A DNA stretch of 64,000 nucleotides from Polytrichum commune (GCA_950295325.1 OX485803.1:7564001-7628000); one strand, 5' to 3'; positions 34,601 to 48,600 are shown, numbered from the stretch's first letter. Translations and numbers: made by a program. The notes: generated by a model not told the origin, from the letters alone.

Positions 34601-37600
34601 ACATTTTTCAGCTTTTAATAAAGTTTCACCTGGTCTGTAAGTCCAAAGGTCAGAAGGCGCTTTGCAAGGCTTCTAGAATCGCTTGCTAATTTTTCCTCTT
34701 GTGTCTCAACAGGTCTTTTTGCCACCAGTTCAGGGTTTTCCATTGGTTGTCTCATGGACTGCAAGCAATAAGAAAATTAAAACAGTTTACCAACTCTTTC
34801 TTCATTATTGAGAGAAAAGAAAATCAGCTGAACTGTTCAATTCCACTATTCCTCATTACAACCTCATCTGGGACATTCAATTTCGAGATCAACAACAGAA
34901 TTCTGCAAACTAATTAAACGTTAGTCTAGTACTTCCATATTTTCTGGTTACTACCAGTATGCTATCAAAGCAAACTAGAACATTGCAGGAACTACAGGTC
35001 CTGTATGGAAAATAAAACTTACTTCAGTTAACAAGGATTCTAATCGATCTATCCTGAAAGCACCGTCCTGAAATCACAAATCACCAATTATGAACGCAAT
35101 GACATCAAAAAGCCGGAAGACATTGAGTAGAAACATTTTTTGCATGAGCTGCTTATGGTTTTGTGTCCAACTAATATAAAAGAATTATCGAAGTTATGTT
35201 GAAGTAGCAAAACAGAAGACATGCTTGACATAGTTTAAATAGAGGACGGAAAGTCCAATTACTTTATACACAAGTTCACGTAATGTAGAACGGAGCTTTG
35301 GTGATCTGTCAGTAAGAACTTTTCGAGCAATCCATGGATATGAGCTACTCAACACTTTATAATTCGGATCGCTACTTAATGCAATGCCTTCCAGCACCGT
35401 CAAACTGCACACAAAATTCGGATAAGAAAAATTAAAACCCAACAGGTTTGGTGATTTGCAGATCCGATGAATATTGTCCATGAAACATGTGAGAGGTATA
35501 GAAATGTAAACTTTAGAAATCTAGCTAAAAAATATCACTGTCTTGTCCAAGGCCCAGAAAGACATGCATTCACTTTTTGTGTACTGAGCAGCAGCAGAGA
35601 ATAGGGCCATTGACAAGTTTATGTAAAACTTACCTACGAATAACAAGGGAGAAATATGAAGGTATCCTGAACTTAAACCGGTACCTGTAAACACAGTTGT
35701 CGTGTAAGTATATGTAGACTAGAAATATAAAGCTTTCTTCACAAGCAATTACCAATAAATGTAGGAAATACCGATGCATGTTTAGTAAGAGGTCAGATTA
35801 CTTGCAAAAGCTTTAATTCTTTCATCTTTATTGCATGTAACCTGGACAAAAAAAGGACAAGGAATGCAAGAATTTCATACATGGTGACGCCTAACTTTCC
35901 AGACAAGTCTCCAAAGCTTATGTTTCGAACACCCTTGCTTACAGCCTCCTGAAACACACCTGAAATATCACCAAACACAATATCAGATATTTGTTCGATA
36001 CCAGAAGAGTTCTATCCCTTACACAGGTTAAGTGGGGTATAAAAGTTGAAATCCATCAACAAAGAAAGTCTCTTGGAAGACACATGTATAGTTGTCAAGT
36101 CATGCCTGTGAGGGCCTTTGACAGCTCTCCCATTTCTGCAGTTGGTGGAAGCAATCTGTGCACATTAGCAAACAATATGTAAGCAAGAAGTATTTCAAAA
36201 TTCAATTTGTACAGACTCCTACTTCTGGTGAATTCTTCCCAAAACAAAGAATTTTTGGAACCCAAAAGCTTGCATAAGTCTAAGTCCAGTTTGTACCCAA
36301 GAGTAACAAAGTCGGCAGCGAGTGCATCATATTCGCGATTGACAAGGTGAATTGAGGCCTCGATTAATCCATCCCTAAGATTCTCTTTCATTTCACCCAT
36401 CATTCCGAAATCTGTAAAACACAAACAAACCAAGCTTGGATGTCACATGCACAATCAATGTGCTAAAGTGGACAAGACATTAGTACACAAGGTTTCCATT
36501 TTAGTGATGAGATTGCATTTCCTTTTCATCAAATTATGCAATTAAGGCAGAAAGTTAAATACCTAAGTATGCTAATTTCCCATCTGGGGTACGCAATAAG
36601 TTGCCAGGGTGTGGATCAGCATGGTAGAATCCACTATCTAATAACTGTGTAAGTGAACAATAAACTCCAACCTGCAAAATGCTCAACATCACAAGCATGC
36701 ACCTGTGAAACTTCATAGGAGTGAAAGGTCGTACTCTAGAGAACAAGAAGGCTATGTAGAAGTCAATTCTTAAGTGTGTAACAATTGTCTACCGCATCTA
36801 TCTCATTGAAGTGGAACAAAAAATCCATTTTCATGCACAAGACTCTACATGACAACCCCAGTATAAGCGTGATTTTATGACATTCTCTGTAAACAGTCAT
36901 GGATTGTGTAACATAATTTTAGAGATGATGAATGTGAGCCCTGCCATTACCTCAACTAAGCGAAGGTCACTAACTTCAGACAAACGCTGCCCCTGCAGTC
37001 CAGCACTTCCAAATGTAAGCAACTCTTTCATGGACAATGTCTAGTACTAATACTGACCTGAAATATGTCATCGTGTATAATCAAAACTAAGAACACAAGA
37101 AATGTCCAAACCTACTCCAATACTATACTGTGTGAGAGAGTTAGAAAATGCACCTCAACCCACTCCATGACTAGAACGCGGCGACTAGTAAGCTCTGAAT
37201 ACATCTCGGGTATCACCACATCCGGTAGTTTTCCAAACAGTTTTCTGAAACCACATCCACATGAACTCAACACAAATTCCATATCCTCGCCTATATGAGG
37301 ACCGATGAGATTCAAACGTTTACTGCAAATCTCACAAAATTTCACCGTGATTGATATTCAAACTAGAAATCATCCAATCAACAGACCACAGTGCCCAACA
37401 AATGCAACCTCTAATACTTGTGCTTTCATGGATGTTTGGACTTCTATGAACTTTGAAATAAACTCAAAAGAGTGAGCTTCACACCTAAAACGAATACCGT
37501 TACGAGCTTCTGCTTGGTAGTCCATTTCCTGCCGATTACAGCATGCAACTGTAAGTAGTATGATTGTGATTGTTCAAAAGAAGTACAAAAGCCAAAGAAG

Positions 37601-40600
37601 AACACATACACCTCTTAGTCATATGTATACCCAGTAAACAGATTAAGATACGACGATCTCTGCACTGCAAGATGTTTTATTACCTCCAAAGCAAGGAGAA
37701 ATGAAGAAATTTGACAGAACGATTCTTACCTTAAACAGACTTGAAGCCCATTCGTCTACAACACCCTGCATCAGCCACAAATTATGCTCAGAACTCAAAC
37801 ATGGCCAAGGAACACATGTTCATCATTTATTGACAATTAAATCATATTCATTCCATGCTCAGAATGTAATTTTCAATGTCCTTGAGAATTTAAGAATTTG
37901 AACTTCAACCAATTTAATTCCACTTATAAATACATTGAGGCCTCATATCATCAAGACCTGAGCATGTTTCATGGTCCACTGGACAGGTAAACATCTTTGA
38001 TAGGATGGGTACAAAGAAAATGTTCTGGAATAAATAACATCGAATTTATGTGCAATTTTTGACATGGATCACTTGCAATAAAGAAGGTGGCAACAACCCC
38101 CGAAAACTTTGTAGATTTCGGCATGTAAATAGTATATCAGGTGAACTCATAAGAACTTTCACTTGCAAACTGGACAAGCTGTTTGTAAAATCAGATGGCC
38201 TAAAAATAGAGAGGATTAAAGATTACAATAGAGAAAGAGGATTAACTGGAAGATCTGTGTTGAGCCTTAACAAGGATCCAACATAACCAGCTAGTTTTCG
38301 CAAAAGAAAAAGATCTAGTGCCATAGCAGCACGAACTCCAGGCCTTTGAACTTTTACAGCTACTGGTTGACCATTTGGTCGCAACCGAGCCTGATACACC
38401 TGAAATAGCAGCAAACGATCCTTTCAGATCCAGAATTTCAATATCTCATTTTCCAGCAGAACACAAGAGATTCAAGTTGCAAAACTGAGGGGGCGTTTAC
38501 AAACAAATACTTGAGTGGTTGTGGTTGTGGTTGTGGTTGTGTTTCAGGCCCACTTTCAACCAGAACTACACTTGTTGCCTGGTTTTGACCTCAATTATCG
38601 CCCCTCTTATTTATACAAACCATGGAAAGTCTGTCTAAGAGTAATTGCCTCCTGCAAATACTCTCCCATGCTTGAGAATTGAAGTTCTCTCTTGGTGCCA
38701 CATAAAAACTATAAACAAAATACAACCAAAAGAAGGAAACTACAACCATAGCAACCACTCCCAACTACACCTTGTATCATAGTTGGGCAAGATGCGGTTG
38801 TGATATTTGTCATCAATACAACTTATCCCTCCATATCCCTCAAAAAAACCCCCAAAAAAGTAGACTACAAACATCAACGACTGAAACAGTGGTTGTGTGT
38901 AAATGCCCCTTCAAAAGTATTTGGTAAACATATACCATAGTGGCTAACTTTGTTTAAGCTACAAACAAATATATGAGAGAATCATTATTTGATGTCAAAA
39001 GAGCAAGCTGAGGATGGACTATGATCTTCCCAAGAATCAGAATCATGATGATTCAGTGAATGCAGAGCTCTAGTTTTCGTTTAATATACATACATGATTA
39101 TTAGTGTAACACATAATGTATCAGTTTTGGGTTCAATGACACCGTACCTGACCAAGAGACGCAGCAGCCACTGGTTGTGGAGAGATTTCTGTAAAGAGCT
39201 GCTCAACAGTTACCCCCAACTCTTGCTCAATGATATTTAAAGCAAGTTCAGTTGAAAAAGGAGCAATTCGGTCCTGTAGAAGTCCAAGTTCTGCCAAATA
39301 TTCCGGAGCAATTACATCCTGCCAACAACAATTACCGTTTTACAGTTGATGAGATCACACACCTCAGCTACAGAACGTTAAATATATCTGCAGGGAATGA
39401 AATCTTTGCTGTCAAAGAATTCATCAAATAAGACAGTGGGCAGCAGATGCTTACAGGGCGAGAGGAGACGGCTTGTGCAATTTTCACAAATGCCTGTCAC
39501 ATGCCATTTAAGAATTTATCAGAGTCCCGAGCACAAAATTCAGTTCTTTTAAAATATTAAAACATACAGTTCCATAAGAGACTAAAAGGAAGGGCTATTT
39601 GAGGGAATAGGAAGCCCCAACTACTGCAAAGAATTGTTGATGTGCAATCTTACTGAGGTCCTTTGACCCAGATAAAATCACATTCATGGTTTGTCCATTC
39701 TGAAAATAATTAGAAGACACGAAGAATCTTCATGCTTCATGGTTATTGGGATTTTCAATAAATGTCATCATCCATTGACAATGACTGGAAAAATGGCAGA
39801 TAGATTAGTGCTTACAGGACCAAGTTGAACAAGAGCTGCTCGCAGCTGTCCCGCCCTTTTCTGCACATGCACAATCAGTAGCTTCAGAACCTAATGATCC
39901 AACACCTGAACATGCCATACTTGACTAAAATTCTGCTCTGAATAAAAAAAATTGAATATCGAAACCTTTTCAAATGTAAATGGTGCAAGACACTGCAAGA
40001 TGTTTCGAAACTTGTCATGCAAGAGGTCTACACCACGTTAAAAATTCATGCTGACTATGCATAAACTTCTTCTGGAAGTGACATCATCTCACTTTGATTC
40101 CAGATTTTGAGGACTATAGTCGAAATTCAACATAGGAGCTGACTACATCGAGCTGTCCTATAGTCTAATCTCATGAACTCTAACGCGACTCCTGTCTTGT
40201 GCAATTCACTCGGCAGAATGGCAGCTTCTCAATAATAGTCCTCCAGAAATCACAAACGCTTCAAAGAGTTTCCCTCTTCATAATATCTCCTAGATTACAC
40301 GAAGCAATTATTCTAATTAGTGCTATAATATTCACCTACCCTCATTTCATTGTCGGCTTCTTACTTCCAAAGGACAGGGCTAATTTGCTTCGAAGATTGT
40401 GTCAAGAGATGTATTGAAAGCACTATGCACTCCTAAATTGAATACATGTCTGTCTTGAGTGCTCGTACTTAACACTTCCTCGATAGGTAATGAAAACATA
40501 ATCCTTATGATGAGTTTAGGTCCAGTTGTATTAATATACTCCATTCAACATCCACTGGTGAAGTAAATGGGACCTATGTACTGGCAGCTCATTACCGCCA

Positions 40601-41416
40601 TTCTGTACAAAAGCATACGATCTATTTTTTAATTTCCAATTTTCCACCAACGAAAAGAAGTGAAAAAAATGTATGGAATTCCATGGCCTCCAAAAGATGT
40701 AAGTAACGAAGCATATCAAGTCTACATTGACATATTGGAAATGAAGACAAGTAAAAATGTAGCAGAATATTTGGAGGAAAGGATTCTCCAAACATGGCAC
40801 ACATATTCCTCCCTTCCTAAACATCAAGGGAGGAATATATACAAAACCTATAGCAGATTCTGGAAATTCGAGCCCATTTCTAGTTCCCAAAATGCTTAAA
40901 GGGGGATTCATTTTTAAGAATCATATTGCACATAATGTTCCGACATTCACATTATAGATTTATTCCAAGAGCCATAAAATTCCCACATACCTTGAAATTG
41001 GTGTCTGACCTTCCCAACAAAACATCGATGTACCGAACGGCAGCCCACCATCCAAGAGTGCCCGCAATCTGGATTAGCCTTCTGGCCAATAGAAAGGGTC
41101 GGCGCTTAAAAACGGCTGCAATCTTTTCAGCATTGTACTCGTCCAACTGATCTGCTTCTTCCAGGGATGCCTCGGCTATGTATCCAGAGTATTGCGAAAA
41201 TGTGTCCGGTTGCGTCACCCCCTTCTCCCATGGGTCCACCCTGTCCGCTTGGCATGTAACTTGGAAATTGTTTCTGCTACGGGAGCTAGACAGGGCTAAT
41301 CTTTGCGCAAAATTGGTAGGTAGAGCTCGTACGACAGAATTTTTTATGCTAATCCGAGAGTGTTGCTTCAGGTCGTGGATTGCCGACGTTGCTAGCATAG
41401 CTTGAATTGTCGCCAT
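31610..41416 (-). CDS. ABC1K: Plastid ABC1-family (ABC1K) atypical protein kinase
   Basis: Twenty-two exons: 41416-40991, 39860-39816, 39493-39455, 39318-39148, 38399-38247, 37765-37730, 37528-37485, 37244-37154, 36992-36951, 36671-36563, 36411-36297, 36155-36106, 35959-35881, 35684-35634, 35404-35263, 35067-35023, 34758-34630, 34362-34306, 34220-34179, 33879-33619, 32900-32547, 31768-31610. The sum is 2640 nt (879 aa) with phase closing throughout. The N-terminus is Ser/Arg-rich and poor in acids (likely transit peptide, VTCQA near 53-57). Kinase landmarks: [13 protein letters not shown] (KxGQ position), [11 protein letters not shown] (Ala-rich loop), [10 protein letters not shown] (Lys), [25 protein letters not shown]. 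Relatives sit at plastoglobules or thylakoid membranes and affect prenylquinone metabolism and stress responses. It resembles the plant group with [13 protein letters not shown], but I cannot assign the numbered paralogue. The last three exons are low-complexity. The intron after exon 12 starts with GC. Confidence 0.95.
31870..32295 (+). repeat. Intronic repeat family, copy in ABC1K intron 21
   Basis: Contains blocks shared with 47430-47765 and 52505-52835: CTCCAAGCATGCAC, CCGATATAGAATG, AACTCCCGACCAAAAGTC and GTTGAGTTA. The sequence partly folds back on itself. Non-coding. Confidence 0.55.
32934..33190 (-). mobile_element. MITE in an ABC1K intron, related to 44735-45065
   Basis: The end GAGCAACTCCTGTGATCACTG matches GAGCAAGTCCTTTAGTCACTG of the element at 44735-45065, and a shared internal GGGCAATAAGGAT block near 33122 follows in inverse order. 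The other terminus was not found, so the end coordinate is approximate. Confidence 0.5.
38489..38909 (+). mobile_element. MITE in ABC1K intron 4, GGGGCRTTTACA termini
   Basis: The left end GGGCGTTTACAAACAA is matched by the inverse GTGTGTAAATGCCCC at the right. The same family is present at 48033-48481 in a PPO2 intron. A (GGTTGT)n-like run lies at 38518-38540. Both copies are followed by TTCAAAAG, so I could not fix the target duplication. Confidence 0.65.
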
Positions 41417-43334
41417 TGTGAGTCACCAGAACTGGGCGCCACTGAGATTGAGCGCCCTTTCCTCAATAGCAGAGAATCTCAATCTGAAGAAGAACGTCGA
41501 ATTCAACAGAGCTCCGACGATGAATATGAATTTGAACGAAATGAATGGATATACTTCATCCTCACGGCACTGACCAGCCACAATATTCAATCAATGAAAT
41601 CACCCCAGATTGCGAACCCACAAGCTGAATGCTTAAGAATTTTGGTGCTTTCCTCTTAAAATCCTCAAATCTCAATTGCAGGACACAATTGCTTGCTCAC
41701 ACTCCACTTCACCTCACACTCACGCATACCTCAGATAAGAAATGTTCACGTCCCGGACACAAAATTTATATCCAAATTCACGAGTAACAGCAGGATATGG
41801 CGGGAGGGGTTTTCGAGGAAATGGATTTTTGACACTACGAGAAATGTTGAGCAAGATTGCGGGCTTCCTCCCGCACACGTTCGGAAGTAGTGAATGTCAT
41901 GCACAAGAGGAGCGGCTCTCCTCTTTGGGTGCTGGCAACCTCCTCACCCAGAACTTGGTGAACCTTTGCGAACCTTTGGGGAACATCGGAAACACAAGAG
42001 AACCCATTGCGAACGTGGCACCTAATTGCACTCAAACATGGGCTACTGTAGTAATAAATGTACCATTGGTGTAGTATGGATCGCTCAGATATAATTGAAT
42101 TGTTAATGTCTGCCACCTCATTATCAATATCAATTTCCTGTGTTTATATCTGGTTCAACCTCCCTATTTCGTTCCACACAGAAAATAAGTCTGCTTGTCT
42201 GGAAGAGCTCTGCCACGTGTCCTTCTCGCATTGGTCGGGACATGATTCAATCCCACATGGAAATTGTTTTCCCCCACTTAGCCCAGCTTTAATTGACAGT
42301 CTCAATAACAATGGCATGTTTTTAAATCATATCCAACCTACATAAAATGAGCCTTTAACTCTCCACTAGGGGAGCCCATTGATGTTGGATTGTTAGGTGA
42401 GAATCATCATTAAATTAATCTTATTGTGCGTGAGGGTCTTTTATTAAATGAAGGTGTTGTTCCCTTTTAGGGTTTTAAGGATCATTACTTACATTGCCTC
42501 ATTGAGCAAATAAATCCCCGATTAGCCATTATGAACGGTCAAAGGTTGGTGCTCTTCTTGAAGCGTTCATGCATCCTTTCTTACACCGCTATTACGAATG
42601 GCCAAAGTGGTGCTATTTTGTACTTTATGCCGCATATGATTACTTGTTTTTAACAATGACTTACTTATGGCATTGCTGCACTCACTTGTTGATGGGATAA
42701 GGATGAAAAATAAGTGTCGCCAAAAGGAAGGTGTTACTTTAAGGCACTGCTAATTCATATTGGATATCAAGAATTGCAATATGAATTGAAGATTTCATAT
42801 CAAGATTTGTTTATATAAGTAAACTACATACATGGATATGTGCAATCAGGTTGACCCATGCTAATTTATTGAAATTGCACACTATTTTATATATTTATCG
42901 TCACAATAACAAAGAATACACAAAAAAATCATACAATGGATTCTATACGATCGAATTAACAAAGCCATGAGTTTCTATGATTTGGTTTTGACCCAAAGTA
43001 ATTTGCATGGGTACATAGTCAACCTAATTGCACTTATCAGTGTAGATTCTAGAATGTGCGCTACTCTTCACAGTTTGATCAAGCTACACCAATATAATGA
43101 TCGTTAGAGTGTCATGCTTTTGTTTAGATACTCAATGCAACAAATAAAATGTACACATCAATGCAATTTTTGTGGTAAGCTCATTTTTAATTGCCTACTA
43201 CAAAAGAAAATAAGTGAAAGTAGCCCATGGCAGTGGTAAGGCTAACCATTGTAATATTGATACTGACATCTTAGATCACATTCTGAGCTTCACATGATGG
43301 ACTTGGATATCAGGCCCGCACATAAGAGTACTCA
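41417..43334. promoter_or_regulatory. Upstream region of ABC1K and spacer
   Basis: The first few hundred bases should hold the ABC1K promoter and 5' UTR (the gene reads leftwards). The short plus-strand frames here are unsupported. About 42970-43060 matches 55690-55755 in inverse orientation and so belongs to a dispersed repeat. Confidence 0.4.
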
Positions 43335-43675
43335 GGGCCACTTCATACACAAGCCAAGAGCCGTGACCATGAAATAGTGAGAGCCCAAAAGAAAGTGTCC
43401 AAAGACCGTCCCAAGACACCTCCAAAATCACATAGTGTGGTCACGGACCCTCAAGTGTAGTGTGAAGTCATCTGTGACAGCGCACTCAACCTAATACTAT
43501 TTCAATGAAGTTCTATTCATACAGGTCCTCACACATGATAAAATAAAATAAATCAACAGTTGTGAGCATTTGGAGTGCCATGGTCTCCTGGTTTTGTGTT
43601 AGACCTGCCTCCAAGAGATGGTTTTTGAAGTTAATCCACGTGACCATGAAACATGACGCATTCATTTGATGTCAC
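43335..43675 (+). mobile_element. Truncated MITE, GGGCCACTTCACAC family copy C
   Basis: Starts GGGCCACTTCATACACAAGCC and parallels the complete copy at 54281-54778 up to a CATTTGATG.CA block. The right terminus and the TTA target duplication are missing. Confidence 0.7.
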
Positions 43676-44734
43676 TAGGGTCTCAACCGACTATGCCCCA
43701 AAAACCTGCCCAGACACCGGAACAAACACCATTGGCAGTTGAAAAGGGGATTGGTAAAAAGCCAGGTAAATTTTTGACAAGTGGCAATGCAGAAGGGCAC
43801 TGGCAGGTGGCACGTCGAGGCCCAGAAAGAGAGATGCAGTGGATAGAAGGGAGTCGTGAAATAGCTCACGGGAGCTCGACAACTCACTTGCCATAAAATA
43901 TCGTTTCTTCAATTCCAATTGGCTTCACTCCACTCTGCTTTTCCAACAATCCCTTCGTGGGAGCAGAGCAGGCCCAATGGAAGTTTAGCAGTACAATGCC
44001 ATTGAACACGATTGCTTTTCTCCAGTGAAATAAGTCCATAACATACTGATAAGGTATGTCGGTGTTCTTCGGTTCGTTTGTCCATCTCCAACTCCTCATG
44101 AGTAGCTAGCATAACACAATGAGGTTTTGTGTTGCATTAGCAAATCTTCAATGAAAGCATCCGTAACAGCTGGTTCGAAAATCGGACTTCTCCTTGTTTA
44201 GTTATGGTTAGTGGAAATGAATGTTTGTTTAATTTCGTAATTGATTACATAGCTCCTTCCATTTGTGTTCACTATCGAACGTGGAGTAGTCGGTGAAATT
44301 TGAAGAAGTAATCCAATCCAACATAAACATCGTGATATAGGTGTCTGGTTAAGAAAAATAATTAAATAACACCCGCATATCTTACGATAAAGAGATGTCA
44401 AGTTTCATGGGAACTTTGTTACAACATTGAAATTAAAGCTGTCATTTTCTATAATCACAAGATGTTTATTCTTGGCCCTTGATCCAATTATTCTCTAACC
44501 CGGAGTAAGTGGCAAATGGAGTTTAGCGTGTCACGTGATTATTTGTGACCAAACTAGTGCATTTATTATCTTTTGGATGAAAAGGGTGGAACATTCGCAC
44601 ACTCAAAAGAGAGTAGGATAAGTTTCCTCATGTGGAGATTGAAAGGTCAAGAAAAATCATCCAATATCCTCAAACTTTTATGTGCTCAGATAATTAGTTC
44701 TTCAGCAGTTTGAGTAAGGAATGTGGTTCACTTA
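43676..44734. other. Intergenic, no gene seen
   Basis: Overlapping short frames occur on both strands with no recognisable protein. Part of 44230-44400 is loosely similar to the dispersed repeat at 2026-2240. Confidence 0.35.
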
Positions 44735-45065
44735 GAGTGTCTCCAACAATCACTGCAAACTAAGAGCCCAAATTTCTAGGTTTTTCTTGGAACAAAGCTC
44801 CAAACTCGTCCCACCTACAAAGCCCAAATGATATCCAAATGCTTATTGCACGCTGATTTTTGAAAGAGACCCCCCTCTGAACCCCTACCCAACCTCGGAA
44901 ATCTACTGACTTGCACAGGGTCCTGTCTCTCAGAAATCGATGGGCAATGAGGATTTATAAATATGTATCGACTTTCTGGCTGGGATGAACATGCAGTATT
45001 GGCCCAGAAAACATTGAAAGCCAGTTAATGAGAAAATCGTTTTACAGTGACTAAAGGACTTGCTC
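44735..45065. mobile_element. Tourist-like MITE (331 bp)
   Basis: The left end is GAGTGTCTCCAACAATCACTG and the reverse complement of the right end is GAGCAAGTCCTTTAGTCACTG. Flanked by TTA at 44732-44734 and 45066-45068. An internal GGGCAATGAGGATTTATAAA block is shared with sequence in ABC1K (about 33120) and PPO2 (about 46700) introns. Confidence 0.75.
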
Positions 45066-45068
45066 TTA

Positions 45069-45641
45069 GTGTGATAGCAGGTGTCACTGTGACATGGATT
45101 AAAAGCTAAATGGGATAAGAGAAGGGGACCACAGATACAAGAACCAAGGATTACAAAATGGGAATGATAGGCCGATTTCCTCCATAAAGGTTGTTCTCAC
45201 AAAGGCAGTCGAGGTGTTTACTTTAAACTAATTTGGGAACTCTCACAGTTTAGTGAACATTTTGTTGATCGAAGGCAGATGATGAATTATCCTGGAACTC
45301 TAGCATTCCTTCCTTCTAATGTACCTTTTCAGACATGGTCTGCCTTTCACTTTGCAGGTTTAATCTGGATTCCACTTCATTAAGGTGTCAAATTGAATAA
45401 GAGCTCTACAACACTGTACATAATGCAAGAAGTAGATAATCACATTTAGCATCTGGTTCTCATTTCCACTCTTTGGTCGAGGTAGCAAAACATGAGTAAA
45501 ACCTCCGAGCTACAAATAATACCAGGGACCAAAAATTTATCGTCACCAAAGCAGATGCGGATGGATAACAATCCACACAAATACTCTTCTGTTATCTGCA
45601 TCAACTAACTACCTAGGCAGGTGACAAAACACGTCAGCACC
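45069..45641. other. Spacer with PPO2 3' UTR
   Basis: Lies directly downstream of the PPO2 stop codon. No further gene is visible. Confidence 0.4.
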
Positions 45642-48600
45642 TCAGCTACTTAACGAAGACGAATTGGTATCAGCAATGGCCATGGTGTAGATTTTCCGGC
45701 CACCTGAGTCCTTCAGCATGGACAAGATCTGTCCAGATGTCTTGTAACCATTGGCAAGTGACTTGCCTACGGACAAACCGCCCCTATGGTTCCCTGAACA
45801 CATGACAAACAAGAGAACAAGAATAGTCAGGGTGGCTTGCCTCTGGCGTCCAAGACCAAAGAAACTCCAAAATAGAGCAAGTTGGAACCAAGGAGTTTAC
45901 ACAAGGGTCTAGGTCCAAGGTATAAGAAATGAAGTGATGCTAACGTGGCATCACTTTCCAGCCAAATCTCAACAGTCCCCACCCAAGAAAATACTCCTAG
46001 TTTGAGAAACCAATCTTCAAGCTTGGTCCAATCTTGAGACTGGAAAAGTAAGGTCCAGTAAGAGGGTGTTTTGGACCCCAACTTTCTTAGACACAGACCC
46101 TAATGTAAACCCACGCTTAGTGCTATCTGCAAGGTCTCCAGGTCCAACTCCAGGCGTGTTGATTAAATGGTGAGTTTAAGAGCTTATGAATAAAGTCACC
46201 CAGGTTTATATTAAGACTTAGATTAACATGCTAAAAGAGAGGGGCTGGGTCATAAGAAATATGCTTCTTTGCTTGTCATATAGGATCAGTGGCCCAAACT
46301 AGCCATGCACATATTGAGCCGGAATTCAAGGTGGTGGGTTCCATGGGTCAGACCTTGTTTTAGATCTTAAAGTTCTCTGAAGGTTTCTTGGATTGTAAGA
46401 GGTCCAAGGAGTTTCCCCCAGCTTTCAAAATTAGGCTCTGACATAAGATGCTCTAACAAGCTCTTCATAGAAAAGTCCCTAGGAGGCACCAAACTCTTAG
46501 TTTGGTCCCTCTGAGGAACTTTGTGAATAACTCTAATAATGATGTGCATGACTGCTCTACATGAGCTGAGACTGGAGGGAGTAAACTTACCCAGTGTGGC
46601 TATATGTTTCCAAACCCTTAGTGAGAACTGATCATTGAGAGAGAGGTAGAATTCAGGGTCAAAGCACTTTAGAGGGCCATCGTCTCTCTCAATAAATGAT
46701 GGGCAATAAAGAGTAATAAAATATATGGACTCTATGTGTGAGATGAGCATGCAGCATGAATCATTTGAGTCACCCTAGGAGTTGCTCTAAGGTTATCACT
46801 TTCTAAATCTACTGATGCTATTACTTTGGCCGACTTACATGCATCCCCTTCACAAATATGAAATTCAATGTTGTCTGATATTGGGTTGATAGTCACACTT
46901 GCTTTTGATGGACATGGAACTGCTATATACTGACCCCAAAAGGGAAGACTTAGTGCCAAGAATGTCCGTGTAAATACCAGAATAAAAGAGCCCAGGGAGA
47001 TCGCTCTCCATAGACTCCAAAGATTTCAGGAACGCATCGTATCCCAACCCATACTGTGGAAATGCTTGCTCCCAGTAGAGGTGCCTGCAAAAATGTCCAG
47101 GTACGGGAATAAGAAAAGTGACTCAGGAACACATACATCAAAACATACTCTTAAGGGAGGTCACATTTCATACAGTTGGAATCCCACTTATGTTTTGGTG
47201 GCATCTTGCTTAAAATATAAGGCATCAGAAAATTTTGTTAATAAAGGCTGATGAGAACGTAACATTTTACGTACTTTGTAGCAACTGGAGGACCTTGGAC
47301 ACCGACAAGCTTCCGTAAATCTGTCATTGCCACTTCTTTCAACTCCTCACTGCCAGGTCAACATCAAGTCAGTGGAAATTCAACAACATTTCAGGGATAA
47401 TAGACTTCTCCTTTCACTCCATTAGACTTTCTGTTTAGAATTAGTGACCTAAGCTTTTTGATTGGTTGTTATGCATACAAAATTAATAAATTCCTTTCCA
47501 CTTTGGTGAATGCTTGGAGGTAGTATGTGAATTGGAATGAAGAGGAACTTAGTTTGGTTCACTGAAGGCCAAACTCGATTAAACACCTCTTGGGACGGCA
47601 AAATAAGTTTGGCTCACAATGATTTGATATAGAATGTTCCTCATTCAGACATCCCCACTACCTCCAAGCATGCACCAGAAAACTTACCAAACTGGAAGAT
47701 ATTGTGTGTAAACCACCCAACTCCTGACAAAAAGTCCCGTTGAGTTAAAAGATACTCAAATAGTTGGCATGGCTTAAGAGTATTTTTGAGGAGATAAGGT
47801 TGAAACTTACAAGGGAGCAGATGCTAATGCTCTGCTGCGACTACCTCCAATGAAAGTAGTGAAAACCACTTGACCAGGTGGTGCACGGTCTGGAAACATG
47901 AATGAAGAAAACAATGTACCTGTAGCATAGATCATGACATGAAGATAATAATGTAACTATAACGCCCCCATATTTAATAAAAAGACATAATGTAGACCTT
48001 ATATTGACATATTGCGTTGGCATTTCTCTCAAGGTGCATTTACAAACAACCACCGTATTGGTGGTTAATGGTTGAAATTTACTTTCTATGTTTGAAGAAT
48101 AAAGGGTGAAAAGGTGCATTGATGAAAAACACAACTACTCTGATTTGCCTAACTACAATACAAGGTGTAGTTGGGATTAGTTGAGATAGTTTGTTGTTTA
48201 CTTTCTTTGGCTTTATTTTTTTCGTAATTACTATGTGGCACCATGAGAGAACTTCAAGGCAAAAGCATTGGCAAGCACAGGATGCAGTTGCTCTTAGACA
48301 AACTTTCTACTAGAAACCAGAAATTGTTTATCGGATTGCACCAATTGGAGAAGATTATTGAGGTCAGGTCCACTCTGCAACTACAAGAGTTGTTGTGTGT
48401 AAACGGAAAAAAATTGTTGTTCTGGTTGAAAGTGACCTGAACCACAACTCAACCACCATGGTAGTTGTGTGTAAATGCACCTTCAAAAGCATTGCTTTGT
48501 AGAAGCATTCTGGATGCACAGTGTGCACATACCTGTCTGATTGGATTATCAAATACCTTATCTTAGGACCCAATCTGGATGACATCAAGGATATGCAAAC

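Noticed and set aside
40531-40911. 126-codon minus-strand frame
   Set aside because: Lies inside ABC1K intron 1, has no recognisable domain and overlaps other chance frames.
41402-41659. 85-codon plus-strand frame upstream of ABC1K
   Set aside because: Overlaps the ABC1K start and 5' UTR in antisense; no homology recognised.
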